Positions 8,246 to 15,633 of a stretch of DNA of 64,000 bases are shown piece after piece. The position numbers and the translations under genes were made by a program. This DNA is from [Clostridium] asparagiforme DSM 15981 (GTDB lineage: Bacteria; Bacillota; Clostridia; Lachnospirales; Lachnospiraceae): NCBI GenBank assembly GCA_025149125.1, contig CP102272.1, positions 2,666,001 through 2,730,000 of the forward strand. Direction: 5' to 3'. Each line of letters opens with the position of its first letter. Positions within the stretch are counted from its first letter, which is position 1. The notes under the pieces are model-generated. The model saw only the letters and a program-made list of their open reading frames with translations, was not told the origin of the DNA and did not search any database.

Positions 8246-9166
8246 TCAAAACGGACGCAGAGTTGCGGTTTCCGACATTTTTCTGTGCTGGCCGGGGGTC
8301 ATGCCATACTCCCGCTTGAACGCTGCGTTGAACTGGCTCATACCCTCATACCCCACAGCCTGCGCAATTTGCTGAATGGGCATCCGGGTGGTGCAGATCA
8401 GCTCCTGTGCCCGACGGAGGCGCTGTTGAACCAAAAAGCTGTGAATCGGCATGCCATAGGCGCGGCGGAAACCTTCTTTCAAGAAGGTCGGGGAAAGGGA
8501 AAACTGTTTGCAGAGGAACGCAATGGTGAGCTTATCAGACAGATGCGTCTGGATGTATACCTTGACTTCCAACAGACTGTGGGATACTGGGCAGCCTGAG
8601 CCGGAGAAAGATTCGTCCGATTCAGATACCTCGGTGCAGAGCAGATACAGCAGTTCCACCGACTTGAAAACAGAGTAGCGTTCCTGCTCCTGCTCGGACA
8701 GATAGCGAACCGTTTCAAAAAATGACTGCGTCCAAGGTGTGCCGCACAGGGCCATGCAGCCGTTCCTCGCCGTCATCTTCTGCTTGACGATCCTGGTGTC
8801 CAACCTCATCCCCAGGGTGGAGCAGACCGTCACAAGGCTTTCTTTTGCGGCTTTGGCGTCTACGGCGATCAAAATGCCGCCCAGATTTTCGCTATACTGA
8901 CACGAGCGGAGAGCGGAGCTGTCGGAGAGGAGGAAAATGGCCGGAGCCTCCACCGTGTAGGAAGTCCCCTGTAATGGCCGGACGGCAAGGCGGCCGGTCA
9001 AACAGAACAGCACCTCAAACTGGAGCGGTGCGCCGCACACCGGGATGGGCCGCAAGGGCTCCTGCACCGGCTCCGGCAGGGAAAAGCGGCAGATCTGCAC
9101 CCCCGGCATACCGTGGCTCCAGCGGACCGTGCCGGAGCCCTGGCTCAATAAATATTCCTTCAACAT
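8246..9166 (-). CDS. AraC-family transcriptional regulator of the fez-like locus
   Basis: A 306-aa regulator with an N-terminal cupin-like sensing region (about 1-190) and a C-terminal AraC double helix-turn-helix (about 205-300: LTIAFLCKQFSLSPTFLKEGF, then IQQIAQAVGYEGMSQFNAAFKREYG). It lies 70 bp upstream of the 26-aa gene on the same strand, so it likely controls the small-peptide/P-type ATPase operon in cis. The inducer is unknown. The sensing half is Cys-rich, which would fit metal or redox sensing (inference). Confidence 0.82.
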   Translation of the reverse strand: MLKEYLLSQGSGTVRWSHGMPGVQICRFSLPEPVQEPLRPIPVCGAPLQFEVLFCLTGRLAVRPLQGTSYTVEAPAIFLLSDSSALRSCQYSENLGGILIAVDAKAAKESLVTVCSTLGMRLDTRIVKQKMTARNGCMALCGTPWTQSFFETVRYLSEQEQERYSVFKSVELLYLLCTEVSESDESFSGSGCPVSHSLLEVKVYIQTHLSDKLTIAFLCKQFSLSPTFLKEGFRRAYGMPIHSFLVQQRLRRAQELICTTRMPIQQIAQAVGYEGMSQFNAAFKREYGMTPGQHRKMSETATLRPF

Positions 9167-9232
9167 GATTTCTCACGACCTGTTTCTCTGAGTTCGAAAT
9201 TGGTTTCGCCTATGCTGGCTGGGGATACAGAG

Positions 9233-9264
9233 AGAAGGCAGGAGACGAGATCCTCCTGCCTTCT
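9233..9264. terminator. hairpin after flavodoxin gene
   Basis: A perfect 12-bp stem pairs AGAAGGCAGGAG (9233-9244) with CTCCTGCCTTCT (9253-9264). It is placed 13 bp after the flavodoxin stop codon. The T-run is on the plus side only, so termination of the flavodoxin transcript is plausible rather than certain. Confidence 0.55.
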
Positions 9265-9276
9265 GCGGTGTTTTTG

Positions 9277-9699
9277 TCAGGCCAGAGATGCGCCCAGCTC
9301 GCGGCAGGCTGCCAGAGCGTCATCGTCCGGAGCCTCGTTGCAGATCACGCTCTCACAGGCCAGATTGGCGCCGTCGTCGTTGCAGCGGGACTCCCAGCTG
9401 CGCATCCATTCGCCGTCCCCCCAGCCGTAGGAGCCGAACAGAGCGATGTTCTTCCCGCTCAGCCTGCCCTCACAGGCGGTGAACATAGGCTCGAACTCGC
9501 TCTCCTCCAGCTGCTCCGACCCCATGGAGGGGCAGCCGAAAGCGATGGCGGAATACTCGCCGACCTGCTCCGGTGAGAACTCTGCGGCGGTGATTACAGA
9601 TACCTCGGCGCCCTTGCCTTTGGCGCCTTCGGCTACCGCCATGGCCATGGCCTCGGTGTTTCCCGTGCCGCTCCAATACACAACTGCAACTTTACTCAT
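9277..9699 (-). CDS. short-chain flavodoxin
   Basis: A 140-aa FMN electron carrier of normal short-chain length. The phosphate-binding loop YWSGTGNTEAMA (residues 8-19) and the aromatic FMN region LFGSYGWGDGEWM (about 88-100) are both present. Flavodoxin replaces ferredoxin when iron is scarce, which fits its place behind the DUF3793 gene in the stretch controlled by two iron boxes at 10.37-10.44 kb. Confidence 0.92.
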   Translation of the reverse strand: MSKVAVVYWSGTGNTEAMAMAVAEGAKGKGAEVSVITAAEFSPEQVGEYSAIAFGCPSMGSEQLEESEFEPMFTACEGRLSGKNIALFGSYGWGDGEWMRSWESRCNDDGANLACESVICNEAPDDDALAACRELGASLA

Positions 9700-9744
9700 A
9701 AGATTTTAGCGACCTTTCTTTCTGGATTTGTTATGGTAGAAACA

Positions 9745-10296
9745 TCAACCAGCTACAGTGAGCTGCTCGATGGATTTCCCTTGCTGCCACTGCCGGGAGT
9801 AGATCTTGCTGCACATCTCATATTTTTCAAAGATGTTTTTGGCGGTCTGCTCGTCGCCGTAGACCTTCCAGCAGCCCACGCACTTGTGATTGCACGCCCG
9901 ATTGCAGATGAAGCCCAGGACATCCTCCGGCGGATAGCTCAAAAACAGGCCGATCTCATGGGGAAATTCCCCCTCGCTCCGGAGCCGGTGGATGAGGTGA
10001 ACCACGCAGCCATTGGGGTTTTCCGGCACATAGCCGTATTTCAGAAGCAATGCTCTGGCGCGGTGATCGGTCAGATCGCTCTCCAGCGCATGGGGCCGGT
10101 AGGCGTAAATCAAAGCTCGGCCTTTGCAAACCCGAAGCGGCAGGATGCGAATGCCCTTGGGCACCAGTTTCTTGTTCAGCCGGCACAAGTCTCGCGTCAG
10201 ATCCTTCCGGCTGGGGCAGGCGCAGGAAAAGAGATTTCCCGTCTTGATTCCGGCCAGGGTGGGAGAACAGTGACGAATCAGCAGATCCTCTGACAT
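9745..10296 (-). CDS. DUF3793 family protein
   Basis: A 183-aa cytoplasmic protein with the family start LLIRHCSPTLAGIKTGNLFSC, then CRLNKKLVPKGIRILPLRVC, and a C-terminal part with CNRACNHKCVGCWKVYGD (several closely spaced Cys). Function is unknown; the family is often found with iron-regulated and flavodoxin genes. A GTG at 10311 lies within the ribosome-binding site, so ATG 10296 (GAGGG, 8 nt) is the start. It likely forms an operon with the flavodoxin gene, 45 bp downstream. The Cys cluster could bind iron or an FeS cluster (inference). Confidence 0.78.
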   Translation of the reverse strand: MSEDLLIRHCSPTLAGIKTGNLFSCACPSRKDLTRDLCRLNKKLVPKGIRILPLRVCKGRALIYAYRPHALESDLTDHRARALLLKYGYVPENPNGCVVHLIHRLRSEGEFPHEIGLFLSYPPEDVLGFICNRACNHKCVGCWKVYGDEQTAKNIFEKYEMCSKIYSRQWQQGKSIEQLTVAG

Positions 10297-10371
10297 AGGC
10301 GTTTCCCTCACAAAATCATGTCCATATGCGGACAGTGCGGTGAAATATGGAATAATGACAATTTAAGACAG

Positions 10372-10387
10372 GTTAGCGATAGCTAAC
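10372..10387. promoter_or_regulatory. DtxR-type iron box, distal of two
   Basis: A perfect GTTAGC-GATA-GCTAAC in the 268-bp region between the divergent DUF3793 gene and DtxR copy 2. Being nearer the DUF3793 gene, it most likely represses the DUF3793-flavodoxin operon. Confidence 0.75.
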
Positions 10388-10419
10388 TAACGCGTCGAAA
10401 ATATAGCTGCCGCCCTTTG

Positions 10420-10435
10420 GTTAGCGGTAGCTAAC
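10420..10435. promoter_or_regulatory. DtxR-type iron box, second of two
   Basis: A perfect GTTAGC-GGTA-GCTAAC, 48 bp (centre to centre) from the first box. The spacing allows two repressor dimer pairs on one intergenic region and control of both divergent genes. Confidence 0.75.
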
Positions 10436-10527
10436 TAATGCAATTATATACAGGACAAATTCGCTTGTCAAGAGGATGTATGGATTTTGCTGACAGAAAA
10501 AATGGCGCTTATCAGATACCTGTGTTA

Positions 10528-10533
10528 TAATAT
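10528..10533 (+). promoter_or_regulatory. -10 element before DtxR copy 2
   Basis: The -10 hexamer is embedded in GTTATAATATG, about 30 bp before ATG 10564. No convincing -35 at normal spacing is seen. Confidence 0.4.
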
Positions 10534-10563
10534 GCAAAACACCCGTTTTTTATGGAGGTTCCT

Positions 10564-10959
10564 ATGGCGATTCACGAGTCTGGCCAGATGTATCTGGAAA
10601 CCATCTATATTCTCTCTCAGAACAGCGCCTTCGTTCGGGCTATCGATGTGGGAGAACAGCTGGGCTTCACCAAACCCAGCGTCAGCAGAGCCATGTCCAT
10701 TTTAAAAAAGGACGGGTATGTGAATGTGGACGCTGACGGTGCGATCACCTTGACGGAGACCGGGCTTGCCATTGCTAAGACGATGTACACCCGCCACACG
10801 GTGTTGAGCCAGATGCTGATGGAATTGGGCGTGGACGAGGAGACTGCGACCGAGGATGCCTGCCGGATTGAGCATGTGATCAGCGAAAAATCCTTTGCGG
10901 CGGTGCAGGCGCACTTGGAGCAGGTAACGAAAATGCGGGAAGATGCTCACGGGCAATGA
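10564..10959 (+). CDS. DtxR-family iron-dependent repressor (copy 2)
   Basis: A 131-aa two-domain DtxR protein without SH3. Unlike the other three copies its first metal-ligand segment reads SGQMYLETIY, with Met where they have Asp, matching Met10 of Corynebacterium DtxR. The second motif DACRIEHVIS again has the Cys-x2-Glu-His of DtxR. The full DtxR-type primary site suggests iron rather than manganese sensing. ATG 10564 with GGAGG at 5 nt is chosen over ATG 10552, which precedes the ribosome-binding site. It faces two iron boxes and may be autoregulated. It is the best candidate for master repressor of the box regulon (inference). Confidence 0.87.
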   Translation: MAIHESGQMYLETIYILSQNSAFVRAIDVGEQLGFTKPSVSRAMSILKKDGYVNVDADGAITLTETGLAIAKTMYTRHTVLSQMLMELGVDEETATEDACRIEHVISEKSFAAVQAHLEQVTKMREDAHGQ

Positions 10960-10992
10960 GCCTATGCAAATTTGGCGGACTGTTATTAAGCA

Positions 10993-11278
10993 ATGGCATA
11001 TACAAGTAGTTCACAAACCTTGGGGGGCGGCCGAGTAATCGACTGCCCTTTTCCCGTGTTTGCAGGCAAAAATGGACGGCCAGCTGTGACGAAACCAAAA
11101 GAGAAAACCCGTGAGGAATTGACAGCCGCTACATGGCTATCTGTTGATCGACGCAGACCTGGAAATGGGACTCAGGAAGTTTGACATCAGGAAAGGCCGG
11201 TTCTATTTCCGCCTGACTGTCCCATGCAGCGAGGGATGCTGTGAAGTAACCAGTGAAACAGCAAAAAGGATGCTTTAA
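10993..11278 (+). pseudogene. frameshifted gene remnant, function unknown
   Basis: A frame starting near 10993 gives AVTKPKEKTREELTAATWL and then runs out of frame. A different frame from 11141 continues as LLIDADLEMGLRKF and FYFRLTVPCSEGCCEV to TAA 11278. The two pieces join sensibly if one base is lost or gained near 11140. I do not recognise the family. It sits between DtxR copy 2 and the sigma-factor operon. Confidence 0.3.
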
Positions 11279-11416
11279 GGAATTCATCGAATAGCATTAT
11301 TTTTCAAAAAATGAAAGATTGTTTGCATTACTTATTTTATGATGGAAATTTTCTTTTGCTGGGCGAACCAAATGCCCTCTCGATTGTATATGTAGGTGAG
11401 AGGAGGTGCAGAGCGT

Positions 11417-11905
11417 GTGATAGATCAGTACATCCACCAATACGGGAAACGCCTCTATGGCCTGTGCCTGACGCTCTGCGCCAACACGCTGGAGGCAGAT
11501 GATCTGTACCAGGATACCTGGCTGCAGGTGGTCAAAAACTTCTCTCGATATGATACAAGCCAGGATTTCGAACCCTGGCCCACCAAAATCTGTGTCAACC
11601 TGTACCGGAACGCCCTGCGGCGCCTCTCAAAAAGTCCCTTTCTTCATTTCCGCAGCAATGAGGAAAAGGAGTTCCTGCTCTGCTCCATACCTGCTCCCGA
11701 AAAGGTGGATTACAGGCCGCTCTATGAGGCAATCGACCATCTCCCTGAAAAATACCGTCTGGCTGTGATCCTCTATTACTTTGACGATAGGGATATTGCA
11801 GCAACCGCGCAGATCTTAGGAATTCCCAGCGGAACCGTCAAATCGCGGCTGGACAAAGCCAGAAAGCTCCTGAAGGAGGCGCTTGGAAATGAAACAGATT
11901 TATGA
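11417..11905 (+). CDS. ECF-type RNA polymerase sigma factor
   Basis: A 162-aa sigma-70 family factor. Region 2 runs about 1-70 (YGKRLYGLCLTLCANTLEADDLYQDTWLQVVKNF) and region 4 about 105-155 (LPEKYRLAVILYYFDDRDIAATAQILGIPSGTVKSRLDKA). GTG 11417 with AGGAGG at about 10 nt is the start; an in-frame ATG 11396 precedes that Shine-Dalgarno and is unlikely. It is followed with overlap by a one-domain membrane gene that could be its anti-sigma factor, then by a zinc-ribbon membrane protein. Confidence 0.88.
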   Translation: MIDQYIHQYGKRLYGLCLTLCANTLEADDLYQDTWLQVVKNFSRYDTSQDFEPWPTKICVNLYRNALRRLSKSPFLHFRSNEEKEFLLCSIPAPEKVDYRPLYEAIDHLPEKYRLAVILYYFDDRDIAATAQILGIPSGTVKSRLDKARKLLKEALGNETDL

Positions 11906-12164
11906 TTTTGAACAGCGCACGCCTCCGGTCCTCAACGAGCAAATGCTCCGGGCGGAGCTGGAGCGGCGCAAACTGCGGATTCAGACCGCCGTCGCAGTTC
12001 TGGCAGGCTTTCTCTTAATGATAGCCGCTGTCCTGCTGGGGTACTCAGCAATCGACTGGTACCCTGTACTCTCTCTGCTATGCTTTGGATATATCATGAT
12101 TGCGGCAACCGGCGGTGGTGTCATCGCCATCGTCTATTCTCGTAAAGGAGGGAAAACAGCATGA
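11889..12164 (+). CDS. small membrane protein, putative anti-sigma factor
   Basis: A 91-aa protein: a soluble charged N-terminus (1-35, EQMLRAELERRKLRIQ) followed by two hydrophobic helices (about 36-55 and 60-82). The start is ATG 11889 (AAGGAGG, 9 nt); TTG 11883 is too close. It overlaps the sigma gene end by 17 nt and the next gene by 4 nt, as is common for sigma/anti-sigma pairs. No recognisable zinc anti-sigma motif is present, so the assignment rests on context. Confidence 0.65.
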   Translation: MKQIYDFEQRTPPVLNEQMLRAELERRKLRIQTAVAVLAGFLLMIAAVLLGYSAIDWYPVLSLLCFGYIMIAATGGGVIAIVYSRKGGKTA

Positions 12165-13474
12165 GTACCGTTGCGACTGTCCCTGTCATGATTGTGCTGG
12201 TCCTCATCATTCTTCTGCCGTTTATCGTCGGCTTTTTCGTCTATCGTGACGCCAGACAGCGGAATATGAATGCCATCCTCTGGGCCCTTGTCGCAGCCCT
12301 GGCCCCTGCTTTCATCGGCCTCATCGTGTATCTCCTGGTTCGTGGAAACTACATGAACCTCAGATGCCCACAGTGCAGCACCCCAGTCATGGAAACCTAT
12401 GTGGTGTGTCCCAAGTGCGGCGCCAAACTACGCCCCTCCTGCCCAAACTGTAAGGCCCCGGTGGAGCTGGATTGGAAGGTCTGTCCCAGATGCACCACGC
12501 CCCTCCCGGAGTTCCAGGACGACATCCAGACGCCGGTGCGCCCCAAGGACCGGACCGGCTGGAAGATCCTTCTGGTGATCCTCTTGGTTTCGCTGCTGCT
12601 GATTCTGCTTGCTGCCTTCGGGCTTATGGGACTGAGAGGCAGCGGCTCCGTCAGTATGCAGGAATTGAGCCGGGATGAGTACTTCGCAGAGGTGGAAGGC
12701 CTGTCGCAAGAGGAAGCTGTAGAAAAGGTGCAAGAATGGCTGGCTGGCTTGAATCAGGAGGGAACCCGCGCCCATGCCCTGCGTTATGACTATTTTAATG
12801 GCAGCAACACGGCGTATTACTTCCTCGTCTATGTTCCCGGCGGTGGAGATTCCTCTCACTCCGGCCTGGGCCAATCCACCAGCATCTTTGGAACAACGGT
12901 GAAGTTGGAGCTGGAGGAGACCGGAAACGACGGGACACTGTTCAGCATCCTGTCCACTGCGGAAAATGCGCCGAATCTGAAGATCACCTTGGGCGGAGAG
13001 CGGATTCCCTGCTATGTAGATACCGTGGACTTCAACCCCACCGTCTATTATATTGTGCCGCAGTATGACGAACTAGACCCCGATGCTGCAGACTTCTTCG
13101 TGCCGGAACGGATTTCGGTCGTCCAAATCGTCGGCAATTCCAATGTGGGCGTTGCGGAGATTCAGGAGGATGATGTGGCCTTTGACATCCTGGTGGGCAT
13201 TGACAGCGCCCCCTATCTCGACCTGGAGCATGACATCTACGGGAAACCGGATGGGACCGGCGGCTATGATTTCAAGGATGGCTTTGAGATCCGGATTGAG
13301 TACCAGACACACGACGAGCTGCTCAGCCATGCGGACATGATCACCTGCCTGGCATTTGAGCAGGACGGCAGTTACTACCTCATTGACGACCGCCCAGACA
13401 ATGGCCGTACTTTCCGCCAGATCGATGAGTCGTTCTACCATGAATTAGAGTCCCTCTTTGAAGAACCATCTTAA
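12161..13474 (+). CDS. membrane protein with double zinc ribbon
   Basis: A 437-aa protein. Two N-terminal membrane helices (about 6-27 and 40-60) precede four CxxC pairs at about 68-115 (CPQC, CPKC, CPNC, CPRC) that would form two zinc ribbons. A further membrane helix lies near 140-160, followed by a large probably extracytoplasmic domain to the end. It is the main product of the sigma-factor operon and may act as sensor or effector of the envelope response controlled by the sigma factor. No enzyme motif is seen. Confidence 0.7.
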   Translation: MSTVATVPVMIVLVLIILLPFIVGFFVYRDARQRNMNAILWALVAALAPAFIGLIVYLLVRGNYMNLRCPQCSTPVMETYVVCPKCGAKLRPSCPNCKAPVELDWKVCPRCTTPLPEFQDDIQTPVRPKDRTGWKILLVILLVSLLLILLAAFGLMGLRGSGSVSMQELSRDEYFAEVEGLSQEEAVEKVQEWLAGLNQEGTRAHALRYDYFNGSNTAYYFLVYVPGGGDSSHSGLGQSTSIFGTTVKLELEETGNDGTLFSILSTAENAPNLKITLGGERIPCYVDTVDFNPTVYYIVPQYDELDPDAADFFVPERISVVQIVGNSNVGVAEIQEDDVAFDILVGIDSAPYLDLEHDIYGKPDGTGGYDFKDGFEIRIEYQTHDELLSHADMITCLAFEQDGSYYLIDDRPDNGRTFRQIDESFYHELESLFEEPS

Positions 13475-13504
13475 TGCTGGCAAGATAAAAAAGGAGGTTC
13501 TGTT

Positions 13505-13741
13505 ATGGAATTTTTGCTGAATTTCTTGTTAAATTACATTACTCTCAGCGTGGCCGGCATTGCATTCGTCTTGATCCTGGCTGTATTGATCCGGAAAAGA
13601 AAGACCCTCGCTTCTAAAGACAAGGGACTGCTTATCGTTTTACTGGCCGTCCTTGCCATCTATTTCGGATTTATCCTCATCGTGACCATTACATCCGGAT
13701 CAATCCATCCTGCTGGTGGGCCAACTCCCATAAAGCCGTAG
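13505..13741 (+). CDS. small two-helix membrane protein
   Basis: A 78-aa protein with two hydrophobic helices (about 8-28 and 43-64) separated by a basic loop RKRKTLASKDKG. Upstream AAGGAGG is ideal. It lies 30 bp after the zinc-ribbon gene on the same strand, so it is probably in the same operon. Function unknown. Confidence 0.6.
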   Translation: MEFLLNFLLNYITLSVAGIAFVLILAVLIRKRKTLASKDKGLLIVLLAVLAIYFGFILIVTITSGSIHPAGGPTPIKP

Positions 13742-13747
13742 CAGCTG

Positions 13748-14164
13748 ATGACGGTAATCGAAGATGTGGCCGGAAAAGTGACGGCATTGCTCGAAAAATA
13801 CGAGTTCGATGTAAGTACCCTTGCAAGGTATTTGGGACTCTCCCTGGAGCAGGTGAATGACATTGCTCATGGAAAGATGGGAAGCCTTTTAGAGCAGCGG
13901 AAAGTATTAGATAAAATCATGTTTCTTTATGCTGTGGCCTGTGAAGATGCCGATTTGAAAACAAGTGCATTTTTAGAAGTGCTGGTTTCCTGCCACCATC
14001 TTTCGCCAACTGCGATTGCGAAAATGTCAGGTGTTGACGTGGCGGATGTTGAGAAAATGCTGTCTGGCCTTTCCGCGGAAGTTGACATCTACTCGAAGTA
14101 TGAGATCGCTGTCACGGCAATGGCCCTACGATTCTTTATGAAAGACTGTGAACCCACTATTTAA
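13748..14164 (+). CDS. HTH-domain protein ending the sigma-factor operon
   Basis: A 138-aa soluble protein that appears all-helical, with two helix-turn-helix-like stretches (STLARYLGLSLEQVNDIAHG at about 24-43 and SPTAIAKMSGVDVADVEKML at about 86-105). Similar HTH-only proteins accompany small membrane proteins in Firmicute stress operons. It is 6 bp from the preceding gene and is followed by a strong terminator. A regulatory role is likely; the target is unknown. Confidence 0.6.
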   Translation: MTVIEDVAGKVTALLEKYEFDVSTLARYLGLSLEQVNDIAHGKMGSLLEQRKVLDKIMFLYAVACEDADLKTSAFLEVLVSCHHLSPTAIAKMSGVDVADVEKMLSGLSAEVDIYSKYEIAVTAMALRFFMKDCEPTI

Positions 14165-14170
14165 GAAGAG

Positions 14171-14199
14171 CAGGACGGGCAATCGCCCGTCCTGTTTCT
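14171..14199 (+). terminator. intrinsic terminator
   Basis: CAGGACGGGC (14171-14180), AATC loop, GCCCGTCCTG (14185-14194), then TTTCTT. It closes the sigma-factor operon. Confidence 0.9.
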
Positions 14200-14324
14200 T
14201 ATTGAGTGATTGGTGCTGCTCGGCTCTGTGTCTGGATTGATGATAACTAATTTATGAATTACTTAACATTGGAAATAGGTTTCCTTCATTCGCTTGTGAC
14301 CATTTCAACCGCAAATCCAACCGC

Positions 14325-14468
14325 TCACGACAGATCGCCCTTATGTGGCTGCTGTCTTTTCAAAAGCCTTCGGGCAGCTTTTTTGATTTTATGGCACACG
14401 CCAAGAATAGCGATGCAAAATAGCAAAGCTGTTAATCCATATCCAAATGACTGCATTGCCGTGTTCAT
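14325..14468 (-). CDS. 47-aa single-span membrane protein
   Basis: A small protein: MNTAMQSFGYGLTALLF leads into a hydrophobic helix (about 8-25) with two Cys, then a very basic tail (KIKKAARRLLKRQQ). AAGAGG lies 7 nt before ATG 14468. It is the third gene behind the methyltransferase and HMA genes on the minus strand. The size and topology resemble small regulatory subunits of metal transporters, but no family is recognised. Confidence 0.5.
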   Translation of the reverse strand: MNTAMQSFGYGLTALLFCIAILGVCHKIKKAARRLLKRQQPHKGDLS

Positions 14469-14505
14469 GTTCACGCCTCTTTTCTGACCGCTGCCGCCAA
14501 GGAAC

Positions 14506-14751
14506 TCAACCAAACAATCCTCTTTTTTTGTACGGCTCCTTCTGGATCGTGCCGACCTCATACCCCGTGCTGCGAATAGCATTCATAAGAGCCTCCGTGT
14601 CCAGCTCTGTTTCAGAGAGGATTACAGTCTGGTTTTTGCTGCGGGAGGAGTTTACCTTTTTGACCGGGCAGGCTTTGCGTACAGCGTCATTGACATGAGC
14701 CTCGCACATCCCGCACATCATTCCGTTGACTTCCACTGTGTACTTCCACAT
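14506..14751 (-). CDS. heavy-metal-associated (HMA) domain protein
   Basis: An 81-aa soluble ferredoxin-like fold protein with the metal-binding motif GMMCGMC (residues 10-16), as in CopZ and P1B-ATPase N-domains. The C-terminal extension is basic. It binds Cu(I), Zn(II) or a related ion through the two Cys. It starts 7 bp after the methyltransferase gene and shares its iron-box promoter, which is unusual for a copper chaperone. Delivery to a partner in this operon is possible (inference). Confidence 0.85.
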   Translation of the reverse strand: MWKYTVEVNGMMCGMCEAHVNDAVRKACPVKKVNSSRSKNQTVILSETELDTEALMNAIRSTGYEVGTIQKEPYKKRGLFG

Positions 14752-14757
14752 ATTCTC

Positions 14758-15444
14758 TCACTCCTTCTTGACTTTTGTATGATCGAGCAGCGCAGATCGG
14801 ATGCGGGCCTGCTGTGCCGCAGTCCGTTCATCCGGGATCTTTCTGGCCATCAGACAGCAGAGCGGCGCCAACGAGCTTCCGAGAAGCTGATGGCGAACGA
14901 TGGAATAGCCGCGCTCGGACAGGTATGCCATCAGCTCCCCGGCAGTCCAGACATGGTATACCCGAAAGCCGGACAGCCCTATGAACCAGAGCCGGAGTCT
15001 GGCGCTGCGGCTTTTGCCCCAGACAAAGGTGGGGGCGAACAGCCATCCCCCCGGCTTTAGAACCCGCCAGGCTTCCGCCAGAGCCTTTTCCGGGTGAGGC
15101 ATGACATGGAGGGCGTTGGAGATCACGACCGCATCAAAGCTCTCCGGCCCGTAGGGCAGCTTGGTGGCGTCCTGGACGGAGAAATGGAGCCGAGACGAAT
15201 ATACCTGCTTTTTGGCCTGACGGATCATTTCAGATGAAAAGTCGGTTGCCTCCCAGCTCCGGACACATGGAGACAGCGGCACGGACAGCTGACCTGTTCC
15301 GCAGGCCAACTCCAGCACATCCATATCCCGTTTCAGAAAAGGGTGCATTGCTTTGCAGATCTGCTGATAGGTCGCCTGAGAGCGGCGCATGAAGCCGGCG
15401 TAATGTCGTGAAAACCGCTCCCAAAACTGCTTGTTGTCATCCAT
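14758..15444 (-). CDS. class I SAM-dependent methyltransferase under iron-box control
   Basis: A 228-aa enzyme of the Methyltransf_11 type. The SAM-binding motif VLELACGTGQLSVPL is at about residues 38-52, the acidic strand end EATDFSSEMI follows, motif II is FDAVVISNALHVM, and motif III ALAEAWRVLKPGGWLF. The substrate is not deducible. It is the first gene of an operon with an HMA protein and a small membrane protein, behind a good promoter and an iron box. Methylation of a metallophore, quinone or metal(loid) are possibilities. Confidence 0.85.
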   Translation of the reverse strand: MDDNKQFWERFSRHYAGFMRRSQATYQQICKAMHPFLKRDMDVLELACGTGQLSVPLSPCVRSWEATDFSSEMIRQAKKQVYSSRLHFSVQDATKLPYGPESFDAVVISNALHVMPHPEKALAEAWRVLKPGGWLFAPTFVWGKSRSARLRLWFIGLSGFRVYHVWTAGELMAYLSERGYSIVRHQLLGSSLAPLCCLMARKIPDERTAAQQARIRSALLDHTKVKKE

Positions 15445-15467
15445 ACAATATGGTCACCTCAATGATG

Positions 15468-15483
15468 GTTAGCGATTGCTAAC
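15468..15483. promoter_or_regulatory. DtxR-type iron box, methyltransferase-HMA operon
   Basis: GTTAGC-GATT-GCTAAC, perfect arms, lying immediately downstream of the -10 element at 15487-15492 (minus strand). A bound repressor would cover the transcription start. Confidence 0.75.
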
Positions 15484-15486
15484 TAC

Positions 15487-15515
15487 ATCATACTCTTTGT
15501 CGCACGAAATTGCAA
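15487..15515 (-). promoter_or_regulatory. promoter of methyltransferase-HMA operon
   Basis: The minus strand reads TTGCAA (15515-15510), a 17-bp spacer, then TATGAT (15492-15487), with the iron box starting 4 bp downstream. Confidence 0.65.
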
Positions 15516-15576
15516 GATGCCGCCATATTGGTTTTGCATGTTCTCTGGGATAAATCAAGGGAAGAAGCGAGAACGA

Positions 15577-15608
15577 AGAATGACCGGGATACATCTCCCG
15601 GCCATTCT
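15577..15608 (-). terminator. terminator after ABC pair 1
   Basis: Arms 15577-15589 and 15596-15608 pair over 13 bp with one mismatch (AGAATGACCGGGA against its near complement). It is followed on the minus strand by a pyrimidine-rich stretch, 26 bp after the last ABC gene. Confidence 0.6.
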
Positions 15609-15633
15609 TTCCGTTTCGTTCGGCTCACTGTGT

